A stretch of DNA of 64,000 bases. Source: Congeria kusceri (taxonomy: Eukaryota > Mollusca > Bivalvia > Myida > Dreissenidae). How positions within the stretch are numbered: position 1 is the stretch's first letter; every line of letters starts with the position of its first letter. The position numbers and the translations under genes were made by a program. Of this stretch, positions 33,785 to 46,103 are shown piece after piece. The notes below the pieces were generated by a model. It was not told the DNA's origin and made no database searches. It saw only the letters and a program-made list of their open reading frames with translations. The DNA is taken from NCBI GenBank assembly GCA_027627225.1, contig CM051024.1, forward strand, positions 78,828,504 through 78,892,503. The letters run 5' to 3'.

Positions 33785-35205
33785 ACTGTGAAGTCACAGT
33801 TTATTAACAAACATACATATATATGGGTGTAGTCGCTTAACAAGGTGTTTTGTAAAAAAAAATTACAAGGTATGTACAGAAATTAGTTAGTAACTATTAG
33901 TAACTTGAGGTTGCCCGCAACGATGGCGAAATCTCTGTTTGGCTTTGGCTTTGGTTTTTGTTTCTAAACAGTATGTCTGTAGTCGACGTGATATTATATA
34001 TGTAATAACTATGCGTATGCTTGTCGTTAAACATCAAACGTCTAACATTAAGCAAAGTCTCGCCTATTACTTCCGGTTACCGCTTCCAGTACCAAGCCTT
34101 TAACCACACTTCCCATAACCAATTCATGTACCACGTTTCGACCCTTATGTCTTGTTCTACTGCTTCCACGTCCCGGCCTTTACTACTTATGACGATTGGG
34201 CTTGGTCTGCAGTCCTATGACGATTAAGTTGCGTCAACGTCGTATAACGTTACCCTCGATATGTGGCCCTTGTTCCTGTAACACAATTACATCAAATCGA
34301 CCCCAATCCCCCCTCCTCAGCGATTTAATAATACAATAACTTTCATTTTTTTCTAGCATGTATGCAGGGCAATTAGTCCATTTTTGCGTTGCAGTAGTTT
34401 GAGGCTAATTAGGTTGAGTGTGAAATGCAGCTTTTTACAGAGACGTAGTGATTTATATATTTCTGCGGCAATTTTACTATTGTATATATAAACACAATCC
34501 ATGAGTAGAATATTGGTCATGACTTTCGTACATGCCGATATTAAAATTAGTTAATCCATTATGTTTAAATGAATGAATAATTATCAGTCGCAATAACATT
34601 GAGGTGTGACAGAATACAGGCGTGTCCTTAAGGAGCATACCGCCATTCATAATATAGAATAGTCAGTGTTAGCAATTTTAGTTTTCGTTATGGTACCACA
34701 TATCCGAATAGAGCACACATTATATGGCAGCGAAATTTACCAGATGGTTAGTTATATGAACGACTATTTAATAATATAGAAAAAGAGCGTATGTGTAACA
34801 TGTGAGGGTGTTCCCAAGTATTGTACTAGAATATTATTTAGCGTCTTTCGGATTTCTTATATTGTACACACACAAAAAACTTAATTTATATGTAATTCAA
34901 GTAATAAAACGTATAATTCAAAGCCTTTGCTTAGTACGTATTTTTTAATTTCAACACACAATTCATTCTATTTTAGTTGTATTCATGAAAGGGATGCCTA
35001 CGAGTAGTCCAAAATCTGTAACAGTCACATCATTTCTACAAAAGTATTTTGAATGATCAAGTTCAAAATATAATTTGGAACAATGCTAGATTTTCTACAC
35101 ATAATTTATAATGCAAACATAAAACAAACATCAACGAGTCGCATAAAATGGAGAATCTACAAATCTAGAGCATCATAAATGTGTATAAGAAGTATGGAGT
35201 CGATG
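33785..35205. other. No gene or clear repeat recognised
   Basis: AT-rich sequence. A 68-codon open frame at 34021-34227 has no recognisable features. Nothing else supported. Confidence 0.45.
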
Positions 35206-35212
35206 GAGGCGC

Positions 35213-35268
35213 ATGCTTAGGTGCTTGCTTAGGCGCTTGCTTAGGTTCTTGCTTAGGCTCTTGCTTGG
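35213..35268. repeat. 12-bp tandem repeat (CTTGCTTAGGxx)
   Basis: Four to five units of CTTGCTTAGG plus two variable bases. Confidence 0.85.
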
Positions 35269-35429
35269 TAAATCCGAATACCGTTAAAATATGTTTTTTG
35301 TTGTGATTCATGATAGACTCAAACATTGTGCGTACAGAATCTGAGCGGTAAACTTGATCAATACCTTATCACTCAATGGTTTTAGCATAGAAACACCATC
35401 GTAGATATGGACAAAATTTATTCACCACT

Positions 35430-36400
35430 TTATATCCTTCGTAAATTCTTGATTGAACTCGATCTTATGTTCTTTTCAAGCCACATTAACATGTGTGAAA
35501 TGAAAACACGACTTGGTTTCCCAACAAGTGACGGCAGTTGACGTTTGGAGGCCGATCTCCTGCAAACTACTTCCGAAAGTAAGGAACGAACTTCTTCAAA
35601 ACGTTCACGAGTTATCCGTAACTTCATTCGCTCAGAATCCAGTAGGACCCCGAGAAATACCATGAAGGATTAGGGTGTACAAGACTTCTGCACTTTCTCC
35701 TGTGATCCAACGAGGCTCAACGTGTAAGAAACCGTACGGAACGTGGGTCACGCGCGCGTCGGAGCATCGGCGCTACCAAAGTCGTCTAAATAGTTCACAC
35801 AGTGTACATTTTGCAGCGACACGATGTACCAAATCATGGACGTTTCATAGATTTTACCGCGCCATTTTACAGAAAGCAAATGAATGTCACCGGGATCGAC
35901 GTATATCTGCCGGTATGCACGTGATAAATCCGTCTTAAACATCAACGCTCCAACTCCGTGCTGGTGAACTATATTCACTAAAGTATCAACAGTAGGAATC
36001 GTTTAATTTCCTCTTCTTAATATTAGTCTTGTAATATTCCGCTGTTAACAGAAGTTAACTCTGGCCAACTAAAATCGACCTTAACTCTCCGACTAGTTTC
36101 ATCTTTGGGCTAGGTGTTCAATAGCGAAAAGTCTAGATCACAACAAAGCGGTTTCCTGTCAAATGAAACAATCATAGCACTGTGATTCTAGTCAGTGTTT
36201 ATAAACGTATCCACGTCTAGTGGGTAATTTATAGCAACTTTATTATTCACACAGGCAGAAGCTGTTGAAGTATCTTTGCAATACCCAACCACACTCAAGA
36301 AAATCACATTATCTTCATATTCGATGAGCACCGACCTTAAGTAAGCAATAATCCATTTAGTGTGCAAAGGTACTCTCACACCTTTGAAATTCGAAACACC
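35430..36400 (-). pseudogene. DIRS-like reverse transcriptase fragment, broken
   Basis: Read on the minus strand from 36400: FKGVRVPLHTKWIIAYLRS and VAINYPLDVDTFINTD (pre-RT region); then, out of frame, PKDETSRRVKVDFSWPE and SVNSGI; ALMFKTDLSRAYRQIYVDP (motif A); a deletion; CVNYLDDFGSADAPTRA (motif C, YLDD); and VFLGVLLDSERMKLRITRER plus RQLPSLVGK (thumb). The order and the LDDF, FLGVLLD and SLVGK blocks fit the DIRS/tyrosine-recombinase retrotransposon RT type; a Gypsy-type origin is less likely. At least three frame breaks and an internal deletion; no flanking repeats found. Confidence 0.7.
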
Positions 36401-37396
36401 AGACTTATATACAGCATCATGAAGATGAAGAATGTCTGCACTTTCTTGAGATTCCGAACTAAACGTGACATCACGAACTCCAACGTCACACTAACTAAAC
36501 GACTGATAAAGGCGCCAAAAGGGTGATTATTTATGATTTAAATAAGAGGGAAAATGCAGCCTTCCGTAATATATGTTTTAAATCTTGCTCTAACACTTTG
36601 ATTATTGACGGCAGGCCAGGTTTAGACAAAAGTTCACCACAATCTAGATTTTAACGTGACATATGATACTTGTTACAAGTAGCCAGGCGCTGGTACGGGT
36701 TTTTGTTAGTGAAAATATTGTTTCCTATTGTGGAATGCTATTTTAACGTATTTGACCTAAACCATTTTAAATCGCGACTGTGTTTATCAGAAAAATACCA
36801 AGAACAATGTATTTAATTTCATAAGATCATACAAAGATAAATTAAAGTCTCATTTGTTTATCTTGCAAAGTTTTTTTCTTAACATTTGCTTTATCGTCCA
36901 TTGAAGTATTCACTTTGGAAAAATAAGTATTAAAGGAATTGTATGAAATTTCAAAGATTTATACAATGTACGTCCTGAAATACTTTGTAATCACTAATTT
37001 AGAAGCTAGTAGGACCCGAAACACACATATTCATATTATCGATACTTCCAATCCTTTAATTATCCTTTCTACATTTTTAAAATGCAGATACATATAATTA
37101 CAATTTAATAACAACTAACATCATTCAATCATGCATTGTTGTATTCACATCTAGATTCCCCCATTGGATATATCTACAATAAAAGTCCGCATTATTATGA
37201 GCCTATTAATCAAATCAATTATTACTAAACATGTAATACTTCAAAGGGGCCTGTTAATTTTCAAAGCGTGTGTCACTTACTCCAAAAAGAAAGGTACATT
37301 TTATATAAAGAAACAAAATAAGTTCAAATAACACAACGGACACAGAAATATATTGGAAACACAGTGTCTTTGATGGATAACAACCAAATGAAATTC
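36401..37396. other. No gene or clear repeat recognised
   Basis: AT-rich sequence between the RT fragment and a MITE. Confidence 0.45.
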
Positions 37397-37899
37397 TTAA
37401 AGGGACTATGTCGTCGAAAACGGCCCCAAGGTGGCAATTTCTTTAAAAAATCTGAAATTTATATATTAATATTGGCATATAATAACGGTTAAAACAGGGT
37501 ATATACAATGGGAAAATAGTTTATTCATATTCTTAGATAAAAATCAACTTATAATATGTGTTTTGTTTGTTTGGCCCTTTTCCTGTTTCCATTTTGACGT
37601 CGGAATTAGGAGCATTTTATATATCCATAGATACACACAATCCTTTACCAAGCATGATAGCGCAGTTGGTTAAAGCTCTGTCTACTGTAATTTCTTCGTA
37701 TATCTCCAAAGTCGTGAGTTCGATACCCACTCGGGATTTCAATTTTTTCAGACGATATTGCTAATTTGTTTTTATCAAATATCTTATTGTTAATTAAATT
37801 TTTTTTATTTAATGCGCATGTCTAAATATAGCGCATTACTATCATATAAAATGAATTTATGAATATGAAGCAAATTTTTCGTTGACATAGTCACTTTAA
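37397..37899 (+). mobile_element. TTAA-flanked MITE with tRNA-like core, copy 3
   Basis: TTAAAGGGACTATGTCGTCG at the left, CGTTGACATAGTCACTTTAA at the right. The tRNA-like core at 37650-37732 is the best preserved of the five: A box TAGCGCAGTTGGTTAAAGC and B box GTGAGTTCGATACCC. Non-coding. Confidence 0.85.
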
Positions 37900-38146
37900 A
37901 ACAATAAATCGTTTCGAACTATTCTCGTCGGTGTATCACTTACATAGCGTAAACATTACACACCATGTATAGTATGTATTTTGATACCGGCAGAGGCAAT
38001 TCTTTTTACTTTATTAGTTTCTTTATATCAATTTTTCTTTTTATTAGTCCAGATGATGTGATTTTTTTTTCATTTAAGGCATTAAATGATTTTTTTAAAT
38101 ACGAAAACATATGTGAATAAGGTATTTATATTGCTTAATACTGCAA

Positions 38147-38312
38147 ATGGTATTGAATGAGTATCCCTTTCGCAATGTTTATGGCGATTGTCATAAATAT
38201 GATCAGTCCATATGCAGCATATTGCTCTACCGTGCATACGGCTATGAACTTTAAACGCATGCAAAGATATGAACGAGAATTTTGGAAATTACCTCGGTTC
38301 AGATAAATTTTA
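38147..38312 (+). pseudogene. Copy D: internally deleted last exon of the DUF1647-like gene
   Basis: MVLNEYPF is joined directly to RNVYGDCHKYDQSICSILLYRAYGYE, a deletion of about 315 bp relative to copy B exon 6. The acceptor reads CTGCAA instead of CTTCAG. A one-base deletion after YGYE gives a stop, though the downstream sequence still matches (gcatgcaaagat...ggttcagataaattt). No other exon of this copy was found nearby. Confidence 0.85.
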
Positions 38313-38654
38313 CATAGGTTGAATGCAATAAACCAGAAGCAAATTAATTGGTATAAAATTGAAACTGCATACAACTATTTGAAGGATATTATATGTACCT
38401 GCCAGACACATTTATCAAGTATGGTGAAAGAAACAAATCATACGTTAGCTTTTTTTTAGTCTAATATACAGTATGTTAAAATGTTCTATTGTTCCCAAAC
38501 TCTGTCTTAAAAGAGGGACATTTTGCCTTGAAAGTTATCCAGTTTCTTAATATTTGTCTTCTTTTGTGATTTGATGAGAATTTTGTCAGAACTCTCATTT
38601 ATATCTGATAGAACGTTTAATAATATGAATATTCAATAAAAAATGAAGATCAGT

Positions 38655-39197
38655 TTAAAGGGACTATGTCATCGAAAAGGGCCTCAAGTGGGGGGGGGGG
38701 GGGCAATTTCTTTTTAAAATCTGAAATATAAGATAATAATACTGGCATATAATAACGGTTAAAAAGATTATATATAATGGGAAAAGAGAGTGAGGTAAAA
38801 ATCAATTAATAATATAGGTTTGTTTGTTCGACCAAAATCAATAAATAATATAGGTTTGTTTGTTTGACCCTTTTCATGTTTACATTTTGACGTCAGAACT
38901 ATAAGTTTTGTGTATAAACATACTTAACACACGTATCCATATAAAGCTGAATAGCGCAGTTGATTAAAGTGCTGTCTACTGTAATTTATTCACATGGCTT
39001 CTAAGTCGGTAGTTGGATACACGCTCGGGTTTTAATTTTTTTTAACTTTTCCTTATTTGTTTTCATCAACTATCTCATTATGTATGATAGTTTTATTACT
39101 TATTCAATTCACATGTCTTAGTATAGCCAATTTCTATCATATATAATAATTTCTAGTGCAAAAGAAAACCAATTTTTCGTTGACATAGTCCGTTTAA
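38655..39197 (+). mobile_element. TTAA-flanked MITE with tRNA-like core, copy 4
   Basis: Ends TTAAAGGGACTATGTCATCG and GTTGACATAGTCCGTTTAA. It carries a G run at 38689-38703 and a short internal duplication ('aataatataggtttgtttgtt' twice, 38810-38870). A-box-like TAGCGCAGTTGATTAAAG at 38952; the B box is degraded. Confidence 0.85.
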
Positions 39198-39519
39198 CTT
39201 GTAATTTTCTAATTTGTGAATACATGTGATTACACAAAAGTAACTGTCTCTTCGCCATCTCTTAAGCCAACATCGGCCATTGCATGATGAGGTGTCTACA
39301 CAACACGCATAAATACATTGTATGCCATTTCATTTCCATAAGATTCTAACATTTATAACATTTGTAGATATTGTATGATAGTTATGCAACGTTTGGACGT
39401 ATAGTATGACAATAATAACATGTTTGTTCAGTACAAATATATCAGATTCAACAAAACAAACAATTTGATACCAAGAACATATATAGTTTATTATTTTTAA
39501 TCGTCATCAATCACAAAAT

Positions 39520-40760
39520 TTTATTTTTTTTAATATTCACATAAACCCGCACATTGGTAGTGATATGACGTCATCTATGGAACAATAAATCATCCATACA
39601 AATTTATTTCAATACATATATAATAAATGCATTAAAAGTCCCTACACAGCATCAGTTTATGTTGAACCAAAAACATTATTACCAAAAATTGAACACACTA
39701 TAGTCAAATACTGTAAATATTGACACGATCTTGGAAATGTCAAATTCAATACATAACTCCAAACTGGCGTCTCCAAACAATTCGGCGTTGTTTGTTCTCC
39801 GAGAAAATTGATCGTTGCAATCCATTTTAGTTCGCATTTCCAGTATTTTATGAATGAGCATGCGTGTAATCTATGTATTTGTAGTGAAAACAGTTCACTT
39901 ATCATTACGAAATGTTAATAATAAGGTATTATTCAGTCAACTTTTAGAAATCCATAACTACATGTACGTAAACGTGTAAAAGTCGGCTCAGCAAAATCAG
40001 CGCCGCCCTTAGTTTTTAAATATATAAAAATCAGCTGGTTTGGTGATATTTTACGAAAAATGTGGTATGATAAATAGTAAAACAGGTTACTATCTGGTCT
40101 TGTGTAATATATCAGGTTCGGCACGAATAAAATAACGGCTCGGCAAGCCTCGCCGTTATATTATTCTAAGCCTCACCTGATATATTACACAAGACCAGAC
40201 AGTAACCTGTTATTCTCTATATATCAGTTTTGTAGTACGGAAGCCCATTAGTGCCCATTTATTTCACTTGTTGTGAGTTATGCCTTATGTCATCTATGCA
40301 ATGCATTATATATTATATACAGATATCATAGGCAGGTGAGAGGTATAGTAAATATTGCACCCCGATAAAAGTGATGACAACCGAGGCCGATCATGCCTAT
40401 GTTTATTTTTATTTTATTATACTGAACAAAAATACTGTAATTCAAAGAACAAAACTAGTCGTAAATAGTAAACTAAAGTTTATAATTGGAAAATCAAGCG
40501 CTCATCAATTTTGATTTGTCAAATACGTTTTTATAAGCGCCTACCGATGATAACTACTAAAAATATATTTCGGAAAACACGAGTTGCTATATTACCATGC
40601 CAACATGCGGGATATATTTTGGCCCATGCATGGGGTATATTTAAGCTGATACCCCGCCCGGTGTATAGTACTTTCCAACGACATGGCATATTAACATTAT
40701 GCTGGAATTGGTATATATAATTTTACAATGGCAAAACAAAGTGACGTTTAATAACAGGTA
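39520..40760. repeat. Downstream flank of relic copy D, homologous to copy B 26100-28110
   Basis: Matching stretches in the same order: 'aataaatca(c/t)cca(c/t)ac' (39585 versus 26163), 'aggtatagtaaatattgcaccccg' (40340 versus 26660), 'ttcaaagaaca...actaaagttta...aagcgcctac' (40441-40545 versus 26811-26915), and the 'ccaacg(c/a)catg(a/g)catattaa' end (40676 versus 28060). So D is a fourth copy of the locus, and the 1.74 kb missing from C is ancestral. Confidence 0.7.
40087..40209. repeat. Hairpin element near copy D
   Basis: CAGGTTACTATCTGGTCTTG at the left pairs with CAAGACCAGACAGTAACCTG at the right, arms about 47 bases with few mismatches and a GC-rich loop (GGCTCGGCAAGCCTCGCC). One arm is shared with the dispersed repeat in intron 1 of copies B and C. 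Confidence 0.85.
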
Positions 40761-41159
40761 ATACGTTTAAGTTCTGTGAAAGGCGATAGATCATAGTTGC
40801 ATGCAAAGACTTTTGCGACCTGGCGCTGCTTCTTTGGAAAGCGGCTAAACCGTCTACCACTACACACATGCTTCTATTAATTAAACAAGAGTGCCATTGT
40901 CACAAAGATACGCCAGTCAAAGAAGCTTTTTTTGCGGTAAAGATTCACCGAATAAAGAGAAAGAAATCAAAAACTCATAAGGTAAAGTCATGGTATCTGT
41001 GCACCTAATTCGTCTCCAAAGCCTCTCTGTGTGGTGAGTTGAGGTATCAACACTATTGCATATATATACAAAAATTTGTAATAAAGACGAAAACATAAAA
41101 AAATCCACCAAAACCGGACAAAAATATGCAACGGACAATGTGAAGGATTCACTTGTTAT

Positions 41160-41975
41160 ATTTTACTTTTGACCTTGAATTGTGACCTTGACCTTGGACA
41201 TACGAACCTGGTTCTTGCGCGTGACACTCCGACTCACCATACTTTTCTTGTATGCCAAGTTATTTGAACTAGATAACTGTTGGCAACATGTCGAGCTGGT
41301 TGTCAAGATAGCAACTTGTATTGTAATTATTTTAAATTATTTTTTTACAAACAAATCTTCTCCTTTGACCTCTAAGTGTGACCTTGACCTTTGAGCTTGG
41401 GACGACACAGATCTTGCGTGCAACACGTTTCTCCACACGGTGAACTTTTGTTACAATTTATTTTAAAATTCCCTGATGAATGATGAATGAACAGTCAAAA
41501 AAAGTTTTATTATTCCCATATGTGACATTGACCTCTAAGTGTGACCTTGACCTTTGAGCTAGGGACACATATTTGGCTTGAAACACGCATTCTCTACATG
41601 ATAAACATTTGTGGCGAGTTAATTTAGGAATCCCCAAATGAAGGATGAATTATCAGTCCGAACAAGCTGTATTATGCCCATATTTGACCTTTGACCTCTA
41701 AGTGTGACCTTGACCTTTGAGCACGGATACAGGTCTTGTGTACAAAACGCCATCATCACATGCTGAACATTTGTGGCAAGATATTTTAAAATTGCCTGAT
41801 GAATAGTGAAGCTACAGTCTGGATAAGCTGTAAGATGCCGATATTTGAAATTTGACCTCTAAGTGTGACCTTGACCTTTGAGCTAGGAACACGGATCTTG
41901 CGTGCCGTCTTTAGATACTGAACATTTGTGGTAAGTTATTTTGCAATTGCCTGATGAATGAGGAGGTTACAGTAC
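41160..41975. repeat. Satellite-like array, unit about 164 bp (TGACCTCTAAGTGTGACCTTGACC)
   Basis: The 'ctaagtgtgaccttgacctttgag' core recurs at about 41371, 41535, 41699 and 41862, spaced about 164 bases, each followed by 'gaacatttgtgg(c/t)aa' and 'cctgatgaat'. Rich in TGACCT hexamers, including TGACCTTTGACCT at 41685-41697. A related unit leads in at 41160. Confidence 0.9.
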
Positions 41976-42069
41976 GGACAAGATCGGAGGGACGCACGCA
42001 CATACACCGAACGACCATTGTGACAACTAAGACGAGCTGACCGCAGGTTGGCTCGACAAAAACCATACA

Positions 42070-43460
42070 TACTCGACAAAGATATGCTCCAGACAAAGTG
42101 TTATGTATTGATTGCTTAAATTTGAATTGTGTCCTTGAATTGTGACCTTGACCTTGGACATAGGGACCTGGTTCTTGCGCGCGACATTTTTCGACTCACC
42201 ATGCTTGTCACTTCTGCCAAAATACTTGAAAAACAATCCATACTGGACAAAGATATGCTCCAGACAAAGTGTCATCTATGGATTTCTTAAATTTGACATT
42301 TGACCTTGAGTTATGACCTTGACCTTGCACATAAGGACCTAGTTATTGTGCGCGACACTCCGACTCACCATGCTTGTCACTTATGCCAATCTATTTGAAA
42401 ATCCATCCATGCTGGACAAAGATATGCTCCGGACAAACTCTTAAGTATTGATTTCTTATAATTGACTTTTGACCTTGAGTTGTGATCGTGACTTTTGACA
42501 TAGGACCTGGTTCTGGCATATGACACTGCACCTCACCATGCTTGTCACTCCTGCCAAGTTATTTGAAAATTCATCCATGCTGGACAAAGACATGCTCCGG
42601 ACAAAGTGTTATGTATTGATTTCATAAATTTGAACTTTGACCTTGAATTATGACTTTGACCTTAGACCTTTGACCTTGGGACCTGGTTCTTGCGCGCGAC
42701 ACATCGACTCACTATGCTTGTCTCTGCTGCCAAGTTATTTGAAAATCCTACTTTGGTGGAGAAAGATATGCTCCGGATGATGTGTTTAGGATTGATTTCT
42801 TTTTAATTTGAACTTGACCAAGAATTTTGACCTTGACCTTGAACCTAGTGACCTGTTTTTTGTGCGCAACACTTCGCCTTACCATGACTGTCACTTCTGC
42901 CAAGTTATTTAAAATCCATCCATGCTGGACAAAGATATGCTCCGGACAATGTGTTTAGGATTGATTTCTTAAATTTGAACTTTGACGTTGAATTGTGACC
43001 TTGACCTTGGACATAGGGACCTGCTTCTTGCGCGCGACACTCCGACTCACCATGCTTGTCACTTCTGCTAAGTCTTTTTAAAATTTGTCTATGCTGGACA
43101 AAGATATCCTACAAACAAATTTTATAGGATTGATTTTTTTAATTTTACCTTTGACCTTTAATTGTGACACTGATCTTTGGTACCAGTTTCTTGTGCGCGA
43201 CACTCCGCCTCACCATGCTTGTCACTTCTGCGAAGTGATTTGAAAATCTATCAATGCTTGACAAAGTTATGCTCCGGACAACGTGTGAAGTATTGATTTC
43301 TAAAACAATTAACTTTGACACTGAATTTTGACCTTGACCTTGGACCTAGGGACCTGGTTCTTGCGCGCGACACTGAGTCTCACCATGGTTGTCACTTTGC
43401 CCAGTTATTTGAAAATCCATTCATGCAGGACAAAGATATGCTCCGGAGAAAGTTTTTTCC
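42070..43460. repeat. Satellite-like array, unit about 170 bp (GATATGCTCCGGACAAAGTG)
   Basis: The 'gatatgctcc(g/a)gacaaagtgt' core recurs about every 170 bases (42082, 42252, 42420, 42588, 42766, 42938, 43106, 43270, 43437). Each unit also has 'ttgaccttgaattgtgaccttgaccttgg', 'acctggttcttgcgcgcgacact' and 'tcaccatgcttgtcacttctgccaa'. It shares the TGACCTTGACC block with the preceding array, so the two are related subfamilies placed head to tail. Open frames inside are repeat-derived. Confidence 0.92.
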
Positions 43461-44560
43461 CGCCCAAAACCCCACCAGGGGCGTTCCCATAATACGTCAC
43501 GTTTAAAAGTATCGAAGCCAGCTGTTGATGTTTGCATCAATACCATATACAGAGCTGCAACGATTCTATCGATGTATCCAGTTTCAAAAAAACAAAAAAC
43601 AAACCTGATATTATGAAACTAATGGTTGAAACACAGTCTAACAGTACTTGTATAAAAAAAATAGTTGACATCAAAATGTGATTAATATGCAAAACACTTA
43701 AACCCGATAGTGAATGTTCATGCCATTTGTCGAAAACAACAATCTCAATTTTCGTAATCAAATGTGAAATGTTTGACTTCAAGGAAAAAATAGGTTTTAT
43801 TTTTCCCTCCTGTGACATATATGCTGTGCGAAAATGTAGTCCATCATATATAAATACATTGTTACTGAATAAATGAATAAAGAACGGAAAATAAATCAGT
43901 TGATACATTTTAAGTATAGAAATTTAAGAGCAATACATCAGGATTTGCAATAGAGTTATTTCAATTTAATACTGCATATAAGCATCACATGTCACCAAAA
44001 ACTGCATAAATTAACATTATTTTTATAATTACACTTATTTATGTATCTACAAAGTAATATAGGGGTGTAATGATAACACGGATTAATATCGTGACTACGC
44101 GCTTTATTCTGCAGTGTTTAGCGAAATATACCGCCATATATTGCCCATATTAAAATGAGAAGTTTCATTTTATATATCTCTTAAATAACCGTGCAAAATG
44201 CATTTATTGAACTTATTATCATTGTTTAAATACCAGTATAAACAAAATATTTGCATGATTTCAAATAACATATTTATAAACTTTTCAAAACTAATCACAT
44301 TATTTTTTATAATAATCAAATTCGCAATGACATGTGGATAATTAGATATCATTTTTTAGATAGTGTAATAAATGCTGTGGGAAAATGAGCTCCCTCTCAT
44401 CTATTTACTTTTTCACTGAATTAGGCCGCTATTTTAGTTTTTATTCTTTGGTTAATAATTTTTTTCAAAAAATGTATACTGGCAGGTTAAACAAGACCGG
44501 CATAAGTCCCTAGGTTGCTCACCTCAGGTGTTAATAAACTAAACTGTTCTGAGCAAGTTT
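43461..44560. other. No gene recognised
   Basis: AT-rich. A minus-strand open frame of 123 codons at 43537-43908 is rich in Phe/Ile and has no domain, duplicate or splice context that I can support. Confidence 0.45.
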
Positions 44561-45020
44561 AATGAAGACTCGGCTAAGATTGTGGCCTCTATATAGTTCA
44601 CAAGCTTTTTCTTCAATTTGGCCTGGTGACCTAGTTCTTGCCACCATGTGACTCATTTTCAAACTTCTCCTAGATATCTCTGGGACATATGTTCTGACCA
44701 AGTGTCATGCTCAAATCACTGGGCTATAAATGTAGCATCTAGGGTATTCACAAGCTTTGTCTTCAAATTGGCCTGGTGACCTACTTTTTACCCTATTTGA
44801 CCTAGTTTCAGCCTAGATACCATGGCAATTCTTTTGAGCAAGTTTCAAGAAAACTGGACCAAAATTTTGACTAGTGTTAATAAGTTATTTCTTTAATTTG
44901 ACCTAGTGACCTAGCTTTTGTCCCTACATAACCCAGTTTCTAACTCGGCCGAGATATCATTGGGACAAATGTTCTGAGCAAGTTTCATGTTGAATGGGGG
45001 AAAAATGTGGCCTCTAGAGC
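44561..45020. repeat. Degenerate tandem repeat, unit about 120-140 bp (TGACCTAGTTTC...GAGATATC)
   Basis: Three to four units with 'ttg(g/a)cct(g/a)gtgacctag(t/c)t', 'tttc(a/t)aactc(g/t)(g/c)c(c/t)(g/t)agatatc(t/a)(c/t)tgggaca', 'tgttctga(g/c)caagt'. It again includes TGACCTAG motifs. Distinct in body from the arrays at 41-43.5 kb. Confidence 0.75.
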
Positions 45021-46103
45021 GTTAACAACTTTTATAAAGTTTTCAATAAAGCCAAAGAAAACTGCAGAGTCCACTGTCACTTCCTGTCAGACACTATAAC
45101 AATGCGTGAAATCATTAAACATATTTTAAATAAATTATGGATCATTTTAATTATGGTTTAATCTAGTAACGCCAGCTATTGGTGTAGTTCACGGTGCAAG
45201 ACATATATATTCCCTTTTAAACACCTTAAAACAAATACGGTCTGTGTGTCCATGGAGATGAGTCGATTCCAGCAACAAAGCATAACGAACCAAGACGGAA
45301 GGGGTCCATCCGGTCTCTCCGGTAAGTGCCAGAACCGACGCGAACCGGTGGTAGCATATGAAGTATCGAACAGCGCCGCTGCATGGTAGTAGTTTATGAA
45401 CAGTTGTTTGATACAGTCGCCACGCTTGAGCTGTATATGTTATATATTTGCATAATGTGGTATGTTATGCTCCAGTGTTTCTCCTGTCGCTCTCACATCA
45501 TGTCCGTATATAATTGTATGCTAAAAAATGCATCGGCGGAAATTACAGCTGCTCGATATCTGGATCTTCCAATGCGGAAAGTATGCCCTTCGCCACTTTT
45601 TTTGATTCCGGATGTAATTCCGTCCAAACATACTAAACAACGTAAAAAAGATAAATCTTTAAACAACAACATAAATGAACAATAAATACAAAACACATGA
45701 AATTATGATGCTCTAATGAGACATATGCAAATAAAAATGCAGACCGTATTTAATGTTCTTTATTTTCATTTCACAGTCAGGTTTACAAAATAGCAATTCA
45801 ACTTTTAAGATGTAATGTAGCCACGTTTGTGTTATGTGTTATTTATAATGTAACCTGTGTCTCGTAGTCATTTTTTATCCGTGCAACACAGACTACAATA
45901 AACGAATAGTTAGGCAACCATTTGATATTGTTTTCAAGTATATTAAATTATGTGGCTATATTTGTATAAAATTGTTATTCATTTAGGGTCGATTTTGGTC
46001 GATTTGGGGGTTTCGTGTAGCCGCTGAAACAGGAAACAAGGGGCCAAGGGAGATTATAGATACAAAACAGTACCGCACATTAAAGGCTAGTAAAATTCGA
46101 TAA
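45021..46103. other. Unassigned sequence beside a HARBI1-like fragment
   Basis: A 100-codon open frame at 45383-45685 has a Lys-rich C-terminus and no recognised domain. It could belong to the same Harbinger-type element as 46104-46319, since such elements often carry a second gene, but nothing in the sequence proves this. Confidence 0.35.

Noticed and set aside
43537..43908. 123-codon minus-strand open frame
   Set aside because: AT-rich, Phe/Ile-rich, with no domain, no homologue in the window and no splice support.
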